Shown here one piece after another: positions 25,365 to 33,667 of a stretch of DNA of 64,000 bases. The translations under genes and the position numbers were made by a program. Source of the DNA: Candidatus Fermentithermobacillus carboniphilus (GTDB lineage Bacteria > Bacillota > Sulfobacillia > Fermentithermobacillales > Fermentithermobacillaceae); the NCBI GenBank assembly GCA_018208355.1, contig CP062796.1:1854517-1918516 (forward strand), given 5' to 3'. How positions within the stretch are numbered: position 1 is the stretch's first letter; every line of letters begins with the position of its first letter. The notes beneath the pieces were generated by a model that saw only the letters and a list, made by a program, of their open reading frames with translations, was not told where the DNA came from and made no database searches.

Positions 25365-26207
25365 ATGTCCACTAATGTTGACGCTAAGCCCGATCTCAAG
25401 CCTGAACCATTGACAAAGAGAGATATCACGAAGTCATGGCTTCTGTGGTACTTCTTTGCGGAGATCTCCAATTCGTTTGAGCGTCTTCAGACACTTGCCT
25501 TCTGCGCGAGTATGATCCCGATCTTGAAGAAGCTTTACAAAACAAAGGAATCACTCAGCGCAGCGCTTAAGAGGCATCTTGTATTCTTCAACACACAGGG
25601 CACATGGGGGACCATCATTCACGGGATCACCATCGCTATGGAAGAGGAGAAGGCCAGAGGCGCCGACATTCCGGATGAAGCTATTACAGGCATCAAGACT
25701 GGTTTGATGGGGCCTTTTGCCGGGATCGGAGATACCATCGACTGGGCGACCCTGAGGCCGATAGTGGTTTCCCTGTTCCTGCCTTTTGCCATGCAGGGCA
25801 GCGTTTTTGGGGTAGTGGCGCCTCTTGTCGTGTTCACAGCTATCACCATGGCTGAAGGGTACTTCTTCTGGCACATGGGATACAGGTTGGGCCGGGAGTC
25901 AGTTATGGCCATTCTCGAGGGTGGCTGGATCCAGCAGCTCATCACGGGCGCAGGCGTGCTTGGCATGTTTATGATGGGGGCTCTATCCGGACAGTTCGTG
26001 AAGGTATCGACTCCCATTAAGTTTGCTGTAGGTGGTAAGACTTACGCTTTGCAGCAGATCCTCAACTCAATCGTACCGGGGCTCCTGCCTCTCGTCGTGG
26101 TCTTCGCGGTATACCTCTTCCTCCTGAAGAAAGGGGCTCAGTACAAGAAGGTTCTTTTTGCGATGCTGGCAGTCTCGCTGATCGCCGCGGTACTTGGCAT
26201 CTTGTAA
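25365..26207 (+). CDS. PTS mannose-type EIID component
   Basis: 280 residues. IID(Man) marks include 'FERLQTLAFCASMIPILKKL', 'HLVFFNTQGTWGTIIHG', 'GLMGPFAGIGDTIDWAT' and a C-terminal membrane hairpin. It forms the permease core with IIC. ATG 25365 is 12 bases from GGGAGGTG. A six-codon out-of-frame mini-ORF (ATG 25355 to TAA 25373-25375) uses that ribosome-binding site better and overlaps the start, which could modulate IID translation. Confidence 0.93.
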   Translation: MSTNVDAKPDLKPEPLTKRDITKSWLLWYFFAEISNSFERLQTLAFCASMIPILKKLYKTKESLSAALKRHLVFFNTQGTWGTIIHGITIAMEEEKARGADIPDEAITGIKTGLMGPFAGIGDTIDWATLRPIVVSLFLPFAMQGSVFGVVAPLVVFTAITMAEGYFFWHMGYRLGRESVMAILEGGWIQQLITGAGVLGMFMMGALSGQFVKVSTPIKFAVGGKTYALQQILNSIVPGLLPLVVVFAVYLFLLKKGAQYKKVLFAMLAVSLIAAVLGIL

Positions 26208-26223
26208 TCGACATGATGTGAGC

Positions 26224-26280
26224 CATGCCCCCCGGTGTTTTCGGAAAATCCCCCCTGCGGACCGGAAACCCGGGGGCATG
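26224..26280 (+). terminator. Large hairpin between EIID and the dehydrogenase gene
   Basis: CATGCCCCCCGG (26224-26235) pairs with CCGGGGGCATG (26270-26280) with one bulged C. The loop contains a further small TTTTCGGAAAA hairpin. There is no terminal T-run, so it may be an attenuator or an mRNA processing or stability element rather than a full terminator. Confidence 0.5.
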
Positions 26281-26352
26281 GGTATGCGGTGTGAGGGCAT
26301 CGGAAGATACGGAAGATAGGTTAACGGAGAAGTGGGTTCAAGGAGGATGCGT

Positions 26353-27414
26353 ATGTCAGAGAAGATGAAAGTGGCCGTTATGGAAGACGTCCGCAAGATG
26401 GCCGTCTGGGAGATGGACGTGCCAGAAGTGGGGCCGGGAATGGTTCTGGCCAAGATTTACAGGTGTAACATCTGCACGACTGACTGGCAAACCTGGGCGG
26501 GTCTACGTGCCAGCCAGGGGAGAAAGTTCCCGTGGGCTCCAGGCCACGAAATGTCCGGCGAAATCGTGGCGGTTGGAGAGGGCGTTAGACAGGACCTTAA
26601 ACCTGGAATGCGCGTTGGTTTCGGGTCACAAGGGTCACGCGGCTGTGGGCAGTGCATCTTCTGCCGCAAAGGTCATCCCAGCCGTTGCATTAACAAGCCG
26701 AAAGAGCTCGAGCGTTCCGGGGTGACCGGGTCTTTTGGCATGGCCCAGTACTTCCTGGTAGAGGCGACCCGGGTGTACAGGCTTGCCGATGACCTGCCGT
26801 TTGAGCAGGGTGGTTACCTCGAGCCGGTAGCTACCGTCGTCCACGGGATGAAGCGCCTGAGGGTGCAACCTGGAGACGATGTCGTTGTCATAGGAGCTGG
26901 CAACCTTGGGCTTGTAAACGCCCAGGTGGCGCGGGTTTATGGCGGGCGAGTTATGGTGAGCGAGATCAGCGACGAACGGTGCGGGATCGCTAAGTCTCTG
27001 GGCTTTGAGGTGGTTAACCCTGCAACGGAGGATCTCAAGAAACGAGTCCTAGATTTTACTGGAGGCAAGGGGGCGGATGCCGTAATACTGGCGGTGGGAT
27101 CTACCAAGGCGAACCAACAGGCCCTGGAGATCCTGGCACCAATGGCCCGGGTGCTATTGTTTGCAGCCGGTTATCCAGCACCTGAATTGCCGATAGATCC
27201 GAATACGGTACACTACAGAGAGTGGGAGTTCATAGGTACCTTCAGCGCTGATCCGGCGGATTTCGAGGTTGCCGCGAAACTGCTAAGTGAACGTCAGGTC
27301 CGTGTGGAGAAGATGATCTCTTACACCGTTCCCATAGATGATGTGCAGCGAGCCTTTGAGCTGGCCGCTACGCCAGGCAACTACCGCGTATCTCTCAGCA
27401 TGTGGGATCAGTAG
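26353..27414 (+). CDS. Zinc-dependent alcohol/polyol dehydrogenase (MDR superfamily)
   Basis: 353 residues from ATG 26353, which has AAGGAGG seven bases upstream. The catalytic zinc segment is 'YRCNICTTDWQTW' with 'PGHEMSGEIVAVGEG'; the structural zinc loop 'CGQCIFCRKGHPSRC' gives four cysteines; the Rossmann motif is 'VVVIGAGNLGLVNAQ'. Relatives are sorbitol, threonine and other polyol dehydrogenases using NAD(P). It follows the PTS permease and precedes a bisphosphate aldolase, so it may oxidise a polyol (phosphate) taken up by that PTS. The exact substrate is not decidable. Confidence 0.88.
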   Translation: MSEKMKVAVMEDVRKMAVWEMDVPEVGPGMVLAKIYRCNICTTDWQTWAGLRASQGRKFPWAPGHEMSGEIVAVGEGVRQDLKPGMRVGFGSQGSRGCGQCIFCRKGHPSRCINKPKELERSGVTGSFGMAQYFLVEATRVYRLADDLPFEQGGYLEPVATVVHGMKRLRVQPGDDVVVIGAGNLGLVNAQVARVYGGRVMVSEISDERCGIAKSLGFEVVNPATEDLKKRVLDFTGGKGADAVILAVGSTKANQQALEILAPMARVLLFAAGYPAPELPIDPNTVHYREWEFIGTFSADPADFEVAAKLLSERQVRVEKMISYTVPIDDVQRAFELAATPGNYRVSLSMWDQ

Positions 27415-27473
27415 GGACAAGGTACAGAGGCTCAGCACATGTGCGAGTTTCTATACGAGAGGGGCATGTAGGC

Positions 27474-28307
27474 GTGCTGATAAGAATGGATATCATCCTG
27501 AGAAAGGCGCAGGAGGAAGGATACGGGGTTGCCGCGCCCAATGTTTTTGACGGGGATAGTGTTAGGAGCTGTTTTGAGGCTGCCCTGGAACTTCGGGCTC
27601 CTATGGTGATCGACGCTGGTCAGAGCGTGGACCTGGAGTATATTGCAGATGTAACGCGGTTTTACGCAGAAAGGTATCCTGAGGTTCCAGTGTCCCTGAA
27701 CTTGGACCACGGTAAATCGTTCGACGCTGCTTGTAGAGCCATCCGGGCTGGTTTTACATCGGTGATGGTAGATAGGTCCCAGGCGCCTTTTGAGGAGAAT
27801 GTTAGGGAAACGCGTGAAATCGTCAAGATGGCTCACGCGGTTGGTGTCAGTGTTGAAGCCGAGATAGGTCACGTAGGTCAAGGTGCAAATTACTCTGCTG
27901 ACCGAGACGCGGGGTTGACCAGGGTTGAAGATGCGGTAGAATACGTGAAGCAGACAGGAGTGGACTGCCTGGCTATTGCCATAGGTACCGCCCACGGGAA
28001 GTACGTTGGTACTCCGAGATTGGACTTTGACAGGCTTGTGGCCATTCGGAAGGCGGTGTCGATTCCTCTGGTACTTCACGGAGGTTCCTCAACCGGTGAT
28101 GAGAATCTGGCGAGAGCTGTCCAACTGGGAATAACCAAGGTAAACCTGGCAACGGACCTGATGGTTGCAGGGGCGAAGGCGGCGAAGGAATTTGTCACTG
28201 CCAATGAGGATCCGAGGTTGCCGCAGGTTGTCAAAGCCGGGATGGAGGGGTATAAAACGGAGCTTATCCGGTACATGAAATTGTTCGGCGAAGAAAACCG
28301 CTGGTAA
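27474..28307 (+). CDS. Class II fructose/tagatose-bisphosphate aldolase family protein
   Basis: 277 residues, a little shorter than the usual 285. Zinc and catalytic residues are in place: Asp/His in 'SLNLDHGKSFD', Glu in 'VEAEIGHVGQG', His in 'IAIGTAHGKY' and His in 'PLVLHGGSSTGDE', followed by the phosphate-binding 'KVNLATDLM'. Enzymes of this family cleave fructose- or tagatose-1,6-bisphosphate to triose phosphates. GTG 27474 gives the canonical N-terminus and has GAGAGGGG upstream. In this cluster it would process PTS-derived sugar phosphates, or work in reverse with GlpX. Confidence 0.88.
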   Translation: MLIRMDIILRKAQEEGYGVAAPNVFDGDSVRSCFEAALELRAPMVIDAGQSVDLEYIADVTRFYAERYPEVPVSLNLDHGKSFDAACRAIRAGFTSVMVDRSQAPFEENVRETREIVKMAHAVGVSVEAEIGHVGQGANYSADRDAGLTRVEDAVEYVKQTGVDCLAIAIGTAHGKYVGTPRLDFDRLVAIRKAVSIPLVLHGGSSTGDENLARAVQLGITKVNLATDLMVAGAKAAKEFVTANEDPRLPQVVKAGMEGYKTELIRYMKLFGEENRW

Positions 28308-28328
28308 ACTCAGAACGGAACAAATTTC

Positions 28329-28356
28329 CCATGGCACCGGTCTATAGGTGCCATGG
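28329..28356. repeat. Perfect 10-bp inverted repeat before the AOR gene
   Basis: CCATGGCACC (28329-28338) and GGTGCCATGG (28347-28356) form a perfect stem with an 8-base loop between the aldolase and AOR genes. There is no T-run after it. It could be an operator, a processing site or a weak terminator. Confidence 0.45.
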
Positions 28357-28401
28357 ATGTGTTTCGGTGGGATGTCGGAAAAAGGGAGAGGAGGAGCATT
28401 C

Positions 28402-30276
28402 ATGGGCCAGGGAATAACAGGCACAATCGCTTATGTGGATCTCAGCAAACGCCAGGTGCGGAAGGAGATCATTGATTCTCATACATTCAGAAAGTATTTT
28501 GGCGGAACTGGCCTCATCGCGCGGCACGTTCTGAGCATGACAAAGCGGGGGGTAGACGCGCTTGGCTCGGAAAATGTGTTTGTCTATGCGTGTGGTCCTC
28601 TGACTGGTGGACCTTATGCGGGATCCGGGCGAAGCGCCGCAGGTGCCAAATCTCCCCTGACGGGTGGGTTCGGAGTCGGGGAAGGTGGAGGGTTTATCGG
28701 CGCTGAACTCAGGAAAGCCGGCTTTGACGCCATTGTGGTGACCGGGGTTTCGGAGACGCCTGTTTACCTGTTTGCCCATGACGGTGAGCTTGAGATCAGA
28801 GATGCTTCCGGGTTGTGGGGCAAGACTACCGGGGAGACCGAGGAAATTATCCGTCAGGAACTGGGCGATAGTCTGATCAGGGTGGCACAGTGTGGGCCCG
28901 CGGGCGAAGTTCTTGTACGATTTGCCGGGGTATGCAACGACCTTACGCACTACATTGGCCGCACCGGTATGGGAGCCGTTATGGGTTCCAAGAAACTGAA
29001 AGCCATTGCGGCTCGTGGTCGCGGGCAGATCCCAATCGTGGATCGGGAGAAGGTCAGAGAGATATCTGCCTGGATGAACCAGCACTGGAGAGACTACGTG
29101 TACCGGTATCACGATACCGGTACGGCGGGTGTTCTCCTATCTCTCCAGGAGCTGAGCGGCCTGCCCACGAGGAACTTCAGAGAAGGGCAGTTCGAAGGGG
29201 CCGCGAAGATATCCGGGGAGGCATTGCGTGATTCACTCCTGCTCAAGCGCGACACGTGTTACGCGTGCCCCATCAGGTGCAAGAGGGTCGTAGGATTTGA
29301 CGAGCCGTACAAAGTAGACCCCAAGTACGGCGGGCCTGAATACGAGACCATCGGTTCCTTCGGTTCGACGTGTGGCGTCGATGATCTCAAGGTCATATCC
29401 AAAGCCAACGAGATCTGCAACGCCTACGGCATTGATACGATCTCTGCGGGCGTGACCATAGCTTTCGCCATGGAGTGCTTTGAGAATGGCCTTTTGAGTC
29501 TCGAGGATACTGACGGGATCGAACTGCGGTTCGGGAACGGCGAAGCCGTGCTCAAGGTGCTGCAGAAGATAGTGAAACGTGAGGGGATCGGAGATCTTCT
29601 GGCGAACGGCAGCGCTTATGCCGCAAAGAAGATAGGCCGTGGGGCCGAAGAACTGGCGATGCAAGTCCGCGGACTGGAAGTACCCATGCACGAACCGCGA
29701 TTGAAGTGGGGGCTCGGAGTCGGATATGGGACCTCGGTAACAGGCGCGGATCACTGCCATAACATGCATGATCCCGCGTATGCCGTAGAAGGGAAAGGCG
29801 CCGAGGAGGCTCGCAGTCTTGGTGTAGGTGACGTTCCTCTCCCTTCCCAGGACCTTTCGCTTGAGAAGGTTATGCTTCTTAGGACCATTACCAACTTCCG
29901 TTATTTCTGCGATTCTGCAGTAATGTGCCAGTTCCTCCCATATAGCCCGGCCCAGATTGTCGATCTTGTAAAGGCTGTGACAGGATGGGATACCGGTACG
30001 GCAGAACTCCTGGCTGTCGGCGAAAGGGCCCACGTCATGGCGCGGTTATTCAATATCCGTGAAGGTATGAAATCGTCGGACGAGAAACTTCCGAAGAGGT
30101 TCTTCGAGGCATTTAAGTCGGGGCCTCTAGCGGGAAAAGTGTATACCCCCGAAGAATGGGAGAGAGCGAAACTCTCTTACTACAGACAGTCCGGTTGGAC
30201 CGACGAAGGTGTTCCGACTGAGGATTGCCTGGCGAGGCTGGGTCTTATGTGGGCTAAAGAGGCCCTTAGTCGGTAG
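28402..30276 (+). CDS. Aldehyde:ferredoxin oxidoreductase family tungstoenzyme
   Basis: 624 residues, full length for the AOR family. The N-terminal tungstopterin domain shows 'KYFGGTGLIARHVL', 'SGRSAAGAKSPLTGGFGVG' and 'GGFIGAELRKAGFDAIVV'. The [4Fe-4S] ligands start at 'DTCYACPIRCKRVV' (C-x2-C-x3-C), with a distal Cys likely in 'VTGADHCHNMHD' or 'SAVMCQF'. Known members oxidise aldehydes or glyceraldehyde-3-phosphate to acids, reducing ferredoxin. ATG 28402 follows GGAGAGGAGGAG. It sits in a sugar-PTS/aldolase/FBPase cluster, so a sugar-derived aldehyde is a reasonable substrate guess. No dedicated electron-transfer subunit is adjacent. Confidence 0.9.
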   Translation: MGQGITGTIAYVDLSKRQVRKEIIDSHTFRKYFGGTGLIARHVLSMTKRGVDALGSENVFVYACGPLTGGPYAGSGRSAAGAKSPLTGGFGVGEGGGFIGAELRKAGFDAIVVTGVSETPVYLFAHDGELEIRDASGLWGKTTGETEEIIRQELGDSLIRVAQCGPAGEVLVRFAGVCNDLTHYIGRTGMGAVMGSKKLKAIAARGRGQIPIVDREKVREISAWMNQHWRDYVYRYHDTGTAGVLLSLQELSGLPTRNFREGQFEGAAKISGEALRDSLLLKRDTCYACPIRCKRVVGFDEPYKVDPKYGGPEYETIGSFGSTCGVDDLKVISKANEICNAYGIDTISAGVTIAFAMECFENGLLSLEDTDGIELRFGNGEAVLKVLQKIVKREGIGDLLANGSAYAAKKIGRGAEELAMQVRGLEVPMHEPRLKWGLGVGYGTSVTGADHCHNMHDPAYAVEGKGAEEARSLGVGDVPLPSQDLSLEKVMLLRTITNFRYFCDSAVMCQFLPYSPAQIVDLVKAVTGWDTGTAELLAVGERAHVMARLFNIREGMKSSDEKLPKRFFEAFKSGPLAGKVYTPEEWERAKLSYYRQSGWTDEGVPTEDCLARLGLMWAKEALSR

Positions 30277-30316
30277 AACTTCGAGCGACGCGTAGAAGAC
30301 CGCGAGGTGTGTATCG

Positions 30317-31312
30317 ATGCAGACAGTTATCGTCCGGGAGCTGGCCTTGGAGTTCGTGAGGGTGACTGAAGCCGGTGCGCTTGCTTGCGGCAGGCTTATG
30401 GGCATGGGCGACAAGGAAGCGTGCGACGATGCTGCCGTCAAGGCTATGCGGGCGGCTCTTGAAACGGTGGATATCGACGGTACCGTCGTTATCGGCGAAG
30501 GTGAGATGGACGAAGCGCCCATGTTGTATATAGGCGAAAAGGTGGGGACCGGAAGGGGTCCTAAGGTTGATGTGGCGGTTGATCCCCTGGAAGGCACAAC
30601 CGTCCTTTCAAAGGGACTTCCCAGGTCGATGACTGTCATAGCCGTGGCAGAAGAAGGGTGCCTTTTCCACGCCCCGGATATGTACATGGAAAAGCTCGCT
30701 GTAGGTCCCAAGGCCAGGGGAGTGATTGATCTGGATGCTCCCATGGAGGACAATCTGAAGAGGATCGCCAAGTGTCTTGGGAAAAACGTTTCTGACCTAG
30801 TGGTGGTGATCCTGGACAGGCCAAGGAACGAGTCTCTCATTGCGTCTGTGAGAAAGGCGGGGGCACGCATAAAGCTTATCCCGGACGGTGACCTGTCCCC
30901 CGCGGTCGCCGTGGCTTTCGAGGACTCCGGCGTGGACGTTCTTGCAGGGATCGGCGGGGCGCCTGAGGGAGTCCTGGCCGCAGCCGCTCTCCGGTGCGTG
31001 GGAGGGGAAATGCAGGCCAGGTTGTGGCCCACCAGTTCTTCGGAGGTCGAAAGGGCCAAATCCATGGGCATCCAGGACATCAGGAGGAAACTTCTGATGG
31101 ACGATCTTGTCAAAGGAGACGACGTGATCTTTGCCGCGACCGGGGTGACTGACGGAGAACTTTTGGACGGAGTGCGGTACATAGGCCCCATCGCCAAGAC
31201 CCATTCCCTCGTCATGCGCGGCACTACCGGGACCATAAGGTTTATACGTGCTGTACACAGGCTCGATAAGAAGCCGCGTTATGTCAATGTGAGGGAATCG
31301 GGAACCCCCTGA
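30317..31312 (+). CDS. glpX: Class II fructose-1,6-bisphosphatase
   Basis: 331 residues, standard GlpX length. Metal- and substrate-binding motifs are present: 'DDAAVKAMRAAL', 'VVIGEGEMDEAPMLYIGE', 'DVAVDPLEGTT' and 'GIGGAPEGVLAAAALRC'. It hydrolyses fructose-1,6-bisphosphate to fructose-6-phosphate in gluconeogenesis. ATG 30317 has GAGGTG eight bases upstream. Its position after the bisphosphate aldolase and AOR suggests that the cluster can run in the gluconeogenic direction when organic acids are used. Confidence 0.94.
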   Translation: MQTVIVRELALEFVRVTEAGALACGRLMGMGDKEACDDAAVKAMRAALETVDIDGTVVIGEGEMDEAPMLYIGEKVGTGRGPKVDVAVDPLEGTTVLSKGLPRSMTVIAVAEEGCLFHAPDMYMEKLAVGPKARGVIDLDAPMEDNLKRIAKCLGKNVSDLVVVILDRPRNESLIASVRKAGARIKLIPDGDLSPAVAVAFEDSGVDVLAGIGGAPEGVLAAAALRCVGGEMQARLWPTSSSEVERAKSMGIQDIRRKLLMDDLVKGDDVIFAATGVTDGELLDGVRYIGPIAKTHSLVMRGTTGTIRFIRAVHRLDKKPRYVNVRESGTP

Positions 31313-31395
31313 CCAGTGCATTCGTTCGATTCTGACCTCACGTGCTCGATGAAGTAGTTAGGGACGCAGGGTCGTTTACAAAAGCAGGAGTAAAG

Positions 31396-31854
31396 TCAGC
31401 GGCGGAGAATTTCCCCGAGGACAATGACCTCTACTTCCCCTACTTCCGGGGGCAGTCTGGAGTCGTTCGTGAGGAAGACTTTCGCACCTCTTTCTGCGGC
31501 TGTCGCCAAGTGGATAGCGTCAGGTGTGCGGATTGTGCGGTGCTTGGCCCGGATATGCGCGCACCGCACGGCTATCTCCGTCGTAAGCGGGACTACCTCC
31601 AAGTTGGGGTAGGAGCACAAGAGCGCTAGGTACTCGCCGCAGGCGTCTCCCCTGCCGAGCGACGCAGGCCGGACGAGGAGCTCTGCGAGGGCAAGGGTGG
31701 ATATGACAGCGCGGAATGCCCCTTGTTCTAGGGGGAGGAAAACTTCGCTCCCGAGCTCGCGGGCGAGGGGGCTTCCCTCCAGGTAGTAGATCAGGCAGCT
31801 GGTATCGAGAGCCACGATTTCCGCGCGGGACGCGATTTCTCTCAGCTTTCCCAA
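31396..31854 (-). CDS. PIN-domain protein, probable VapC-type toxin
   Basis: About 152 residues with the PIN nuclease acidic set: 'VALDTSCLIYYLEG', a Glu in 'LALAELLVRP', 'RTPDAIHLATAA' and 'FLTND'. TTG 31854 overlaps the AbrB-type antitoxin stop by 13 bp and has GGAGGAG eight bases upstream; the longer open frame upstream is antitoxin sequence in another frame. By family it should be an Mg-dependent RNase neutralised by its antitoxin. Confidence 0.85.
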   Translation of the reverse strand: MGKLREIASRAEIVALDTSCLIYYLEGSPLARELGSEVFLPLEQGAFRAVISTLALAELLVRPASLGRGDACGEYLALLCSYPNLEVVPLTTEIAVRCAHIRAKHRTIRTPDAIHLATAAERGAKVFLTNDSRLPPEVGEVEVIVLGEILRR

Positions 31855-32087
31855 GAACTTCTCTCCTCCTCGAGGTAGTCTTTGGGGTTGGTACTTGCCC
31901 AGATCTCGCGGTACAAGCCTAGGAGCCGCTCTGAGTAGCTCTTGGGTTTGGGTACGAGTATCACTGCGTTTCCCAGTGGCAACGCTAGTAACTCGCTTCC
32001 TTCTGAGACGCCGAGAATCCTCCTTACTCTGAGGGGGAGCACCATCTGGCATTTAGATCCGAGGCGGATGGTTTCGACTGTTGACAC
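31842..32087 (-). CDS. AbrB/SpoVT-type antitoxin
   Basis: 81 residues. The N-terminal swapped-hairpin AbrB domain reads 'VETIRLGSKCQMVLPLRVR', with 'VSEGSELLALPLGNAVIL'; the C-terminal tail ('YREIWASTNPKDYLEEER') is the probable toxin-binding part. GTG 32087 sits behind AGGAGGTGAT, an almost perfect ribosome-binding site. It is coupled to the PIN gene and likely autoregulates the pair. Confidence 0.85.
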   Translation of the reverse strand: MSTVETIRLGSKCQMVLPLRVRRILGVSEGSELLALPLGNAVILVPKPKSYSERLLGLYREIWASTNPKDYLEEERSSWES

Positions 32088-32196
32088 GAAAATCACCTCC
32101 TGTATCGGCAATCATATCCCTTGAGTTGGAAGAAATCAAGAACTTTCTGACTGCGTGAGGTCGCCGGGAGATGGCCTCCGGTTTCGTAGCGGATTC

Positions 32197-33642
32197 TTAC
32201 ATAAAAACCTCCAGGTTTGCCTCGGCTACCCGGACAAGCCGGCCGTCGTCAAGCCTGACCCACACAAAATCGAGTACCGCCTCACATTCTGCCTTCTCAG
32301 AAGGACCTGCCTCTCTTTCCACCATGCCCCATAGTCCGGCATGAGGGCCTCTGATACACCTCACCCTATTGCCGGGGAGTGCCTTTGCGCTTCTAAAAAG
32401 CCCGAGGTTCCGGGGTTCGCGGGAAGGGTCCGCCACGGGCATGGCATCTGCCGGGTCAATCACTTGTTGTGAAACGTCCTGTGAAAGATCCTGTGGAAGA
32501 CCTTCGCTGATCATGAGGTGAGGTCTTGGGTCCTGAGGCAATTCAAAGGAAAGGCCCTGGTCAAAGGCCCAGGATCCCCCGAATACGGTTGCAACCTTAC
32601 CTTTTCGCCGGTTCAGTATGTGCCAGGTCCTCTCATTTACGGGCGTTTTGCCGAAACCTTCGAGCGCAACTAGGGTGAAGTCGTCTTCCGGACCGGCGTA
32701 ATCGTTCTCCGGCGGTTCAATTACCGCTCTCTCCATGTCTTTGTGATTAAACCCTCCGGCGATGATGGCTCGAGCCCCAAAGGCCCTGGCCTTCTGAATT
32801 GCTCCGTAGGAGACGAACGCACCCGCAAGTACAACTCTACCTCTCACACTTTCGTCGATGCCTGCCTCATCCAGGGAATCCTGCGGGTTGGAGGCCAGTA
32901 TCTCAAGAGGTCCGAACTGCTCGCCGCCGGTACCAAACACTCCTTCTATGTAGGCTCCCTCAGCTTCGATGGTGACGCTTCTCCCGGAGCGTACTGCCGT
33001 CACCCTACCGGCCATTTGCGCCAGAATTCGGGTGGTCATGACGGGCCGGACAAGTATGATGCCCCCGGAACGAGGGCATATCCTGTCGACGATCCCGCTA
33101 ACCGGAGCGTACACGAAATCAGTTTTCCCGCCGCCCGGGACCCCGGCTACAACCTGTCCTTCTCGAACGAAGTCGCCTTCCTTTACTACGGTATACATTC
33201 TGAGCCAACGAGGGTTTATGCCGAGCTTTGCGCTCACAGGTATTATTGTGACGGGTTTTGCGGTGCCAGGATCTTCGCGGATGACCACCTTTGCTTGCAT
33301 CCTGGAGATGTACTCGATTGTGCCATCGCAGGGAGATGTCACTTCCGCCGGTTCGGGCGGAGAGCCCCTCCAGTACCTGGCGATGACCTCGTGGCGCTTT
33401 ACTCTGTCTCCTGCCTTCTTGACAAGCACCTGGTCTAGGAGGTCCGGTTCCAAGATATCCTTGAATTCTGCCCGGAGGTCCACTATGTAGGGGCTACCCC
33501 TCATATAATCAGTCCTGGCGATGACGGTTTCGGGGCTCACTGAGTCTCCGGGTTTAACCAGGATTTCCCCGGGTGGAAAAATGCCCCGTGTCTTTTTCAA
33601 CCGGGCTCTTTCAAAGATCTTGAGATTAGATTGTACAGCCAA
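32197..33642 (-). CDS. Unknown protein with barrel-sandwich repeats and a KOW-like C-terminus
   Basis: 481 residues, soluble, not recognised as a named family. The first half repeats a biotinyl/lipoyl-like barrel-sandwich pattern at least three times: 'FPPGEILVKPGDSVSPETVI', 'QVLVKKAGDRVKRHEVIARY' and 'MYTVVKEGDFVREGQVVAG', with glycine-rich turns such as 'APVSGIVDRI'. A Rossmann-like stretch follows ('VVLAGAFVSYGAIQKARAFG', 'AIIAGGFNHKDME'). The C-terminus ('ALPGNRVRCIRGPHAGLWGMV') resembles a KOW/SH3 barrel. TTG 33642 has AGAGGAGGT. It lies 25 bases after the GlmL-like gene at the end of the ABC-transporter operon. A scaffold or adaptor role with GlmL is only a guess. Confidence 0.6.
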   Translation of the reverse strand: MAVQSNLKIFERARLKKTRGIFPPGEILVKPGDSVSPETVIARTDYMRGSPYIVDLRAEFKDILEPDLLDQVLVKKAGDRVKRHEVIARYWRGSPPEPAEVTSPCDGTIEYISRMQAKVVIREDPGTAKPVTIIPVSAKLGINPRWLRMYTVVKEGDFVREGQVVAGVPGGGKTDFVYAPVSGIVDRICPRSGGIILVRPVMTTRILAQMAGRVTAVRSGRSVTIEAEGAYIEGVFGTGGEQFGPLEILASNPQDSLDEAGIDESVRGRVVLAGAFVSYGAIQKARAFGARAIIAGGFNHKDMERAVIEPPENDYAGPEDDFTLVALEGFGKTPVNERTWHILNRRKGKVATVFGGSWAFDQGLSFELPQDPRPHLMISEGLPQDLSQDVSQQVIDPADAMPVADPSREPRNLGLFRSAKALPGNRVRCIRGPHAGLWGMVEREAGPSEKAECEAVLDFVWVRLDDGRLVRVAEANLEVFM

Positions 33643-33667
33643 AGCTTTTACCTCCTCTCCCCGGGGA

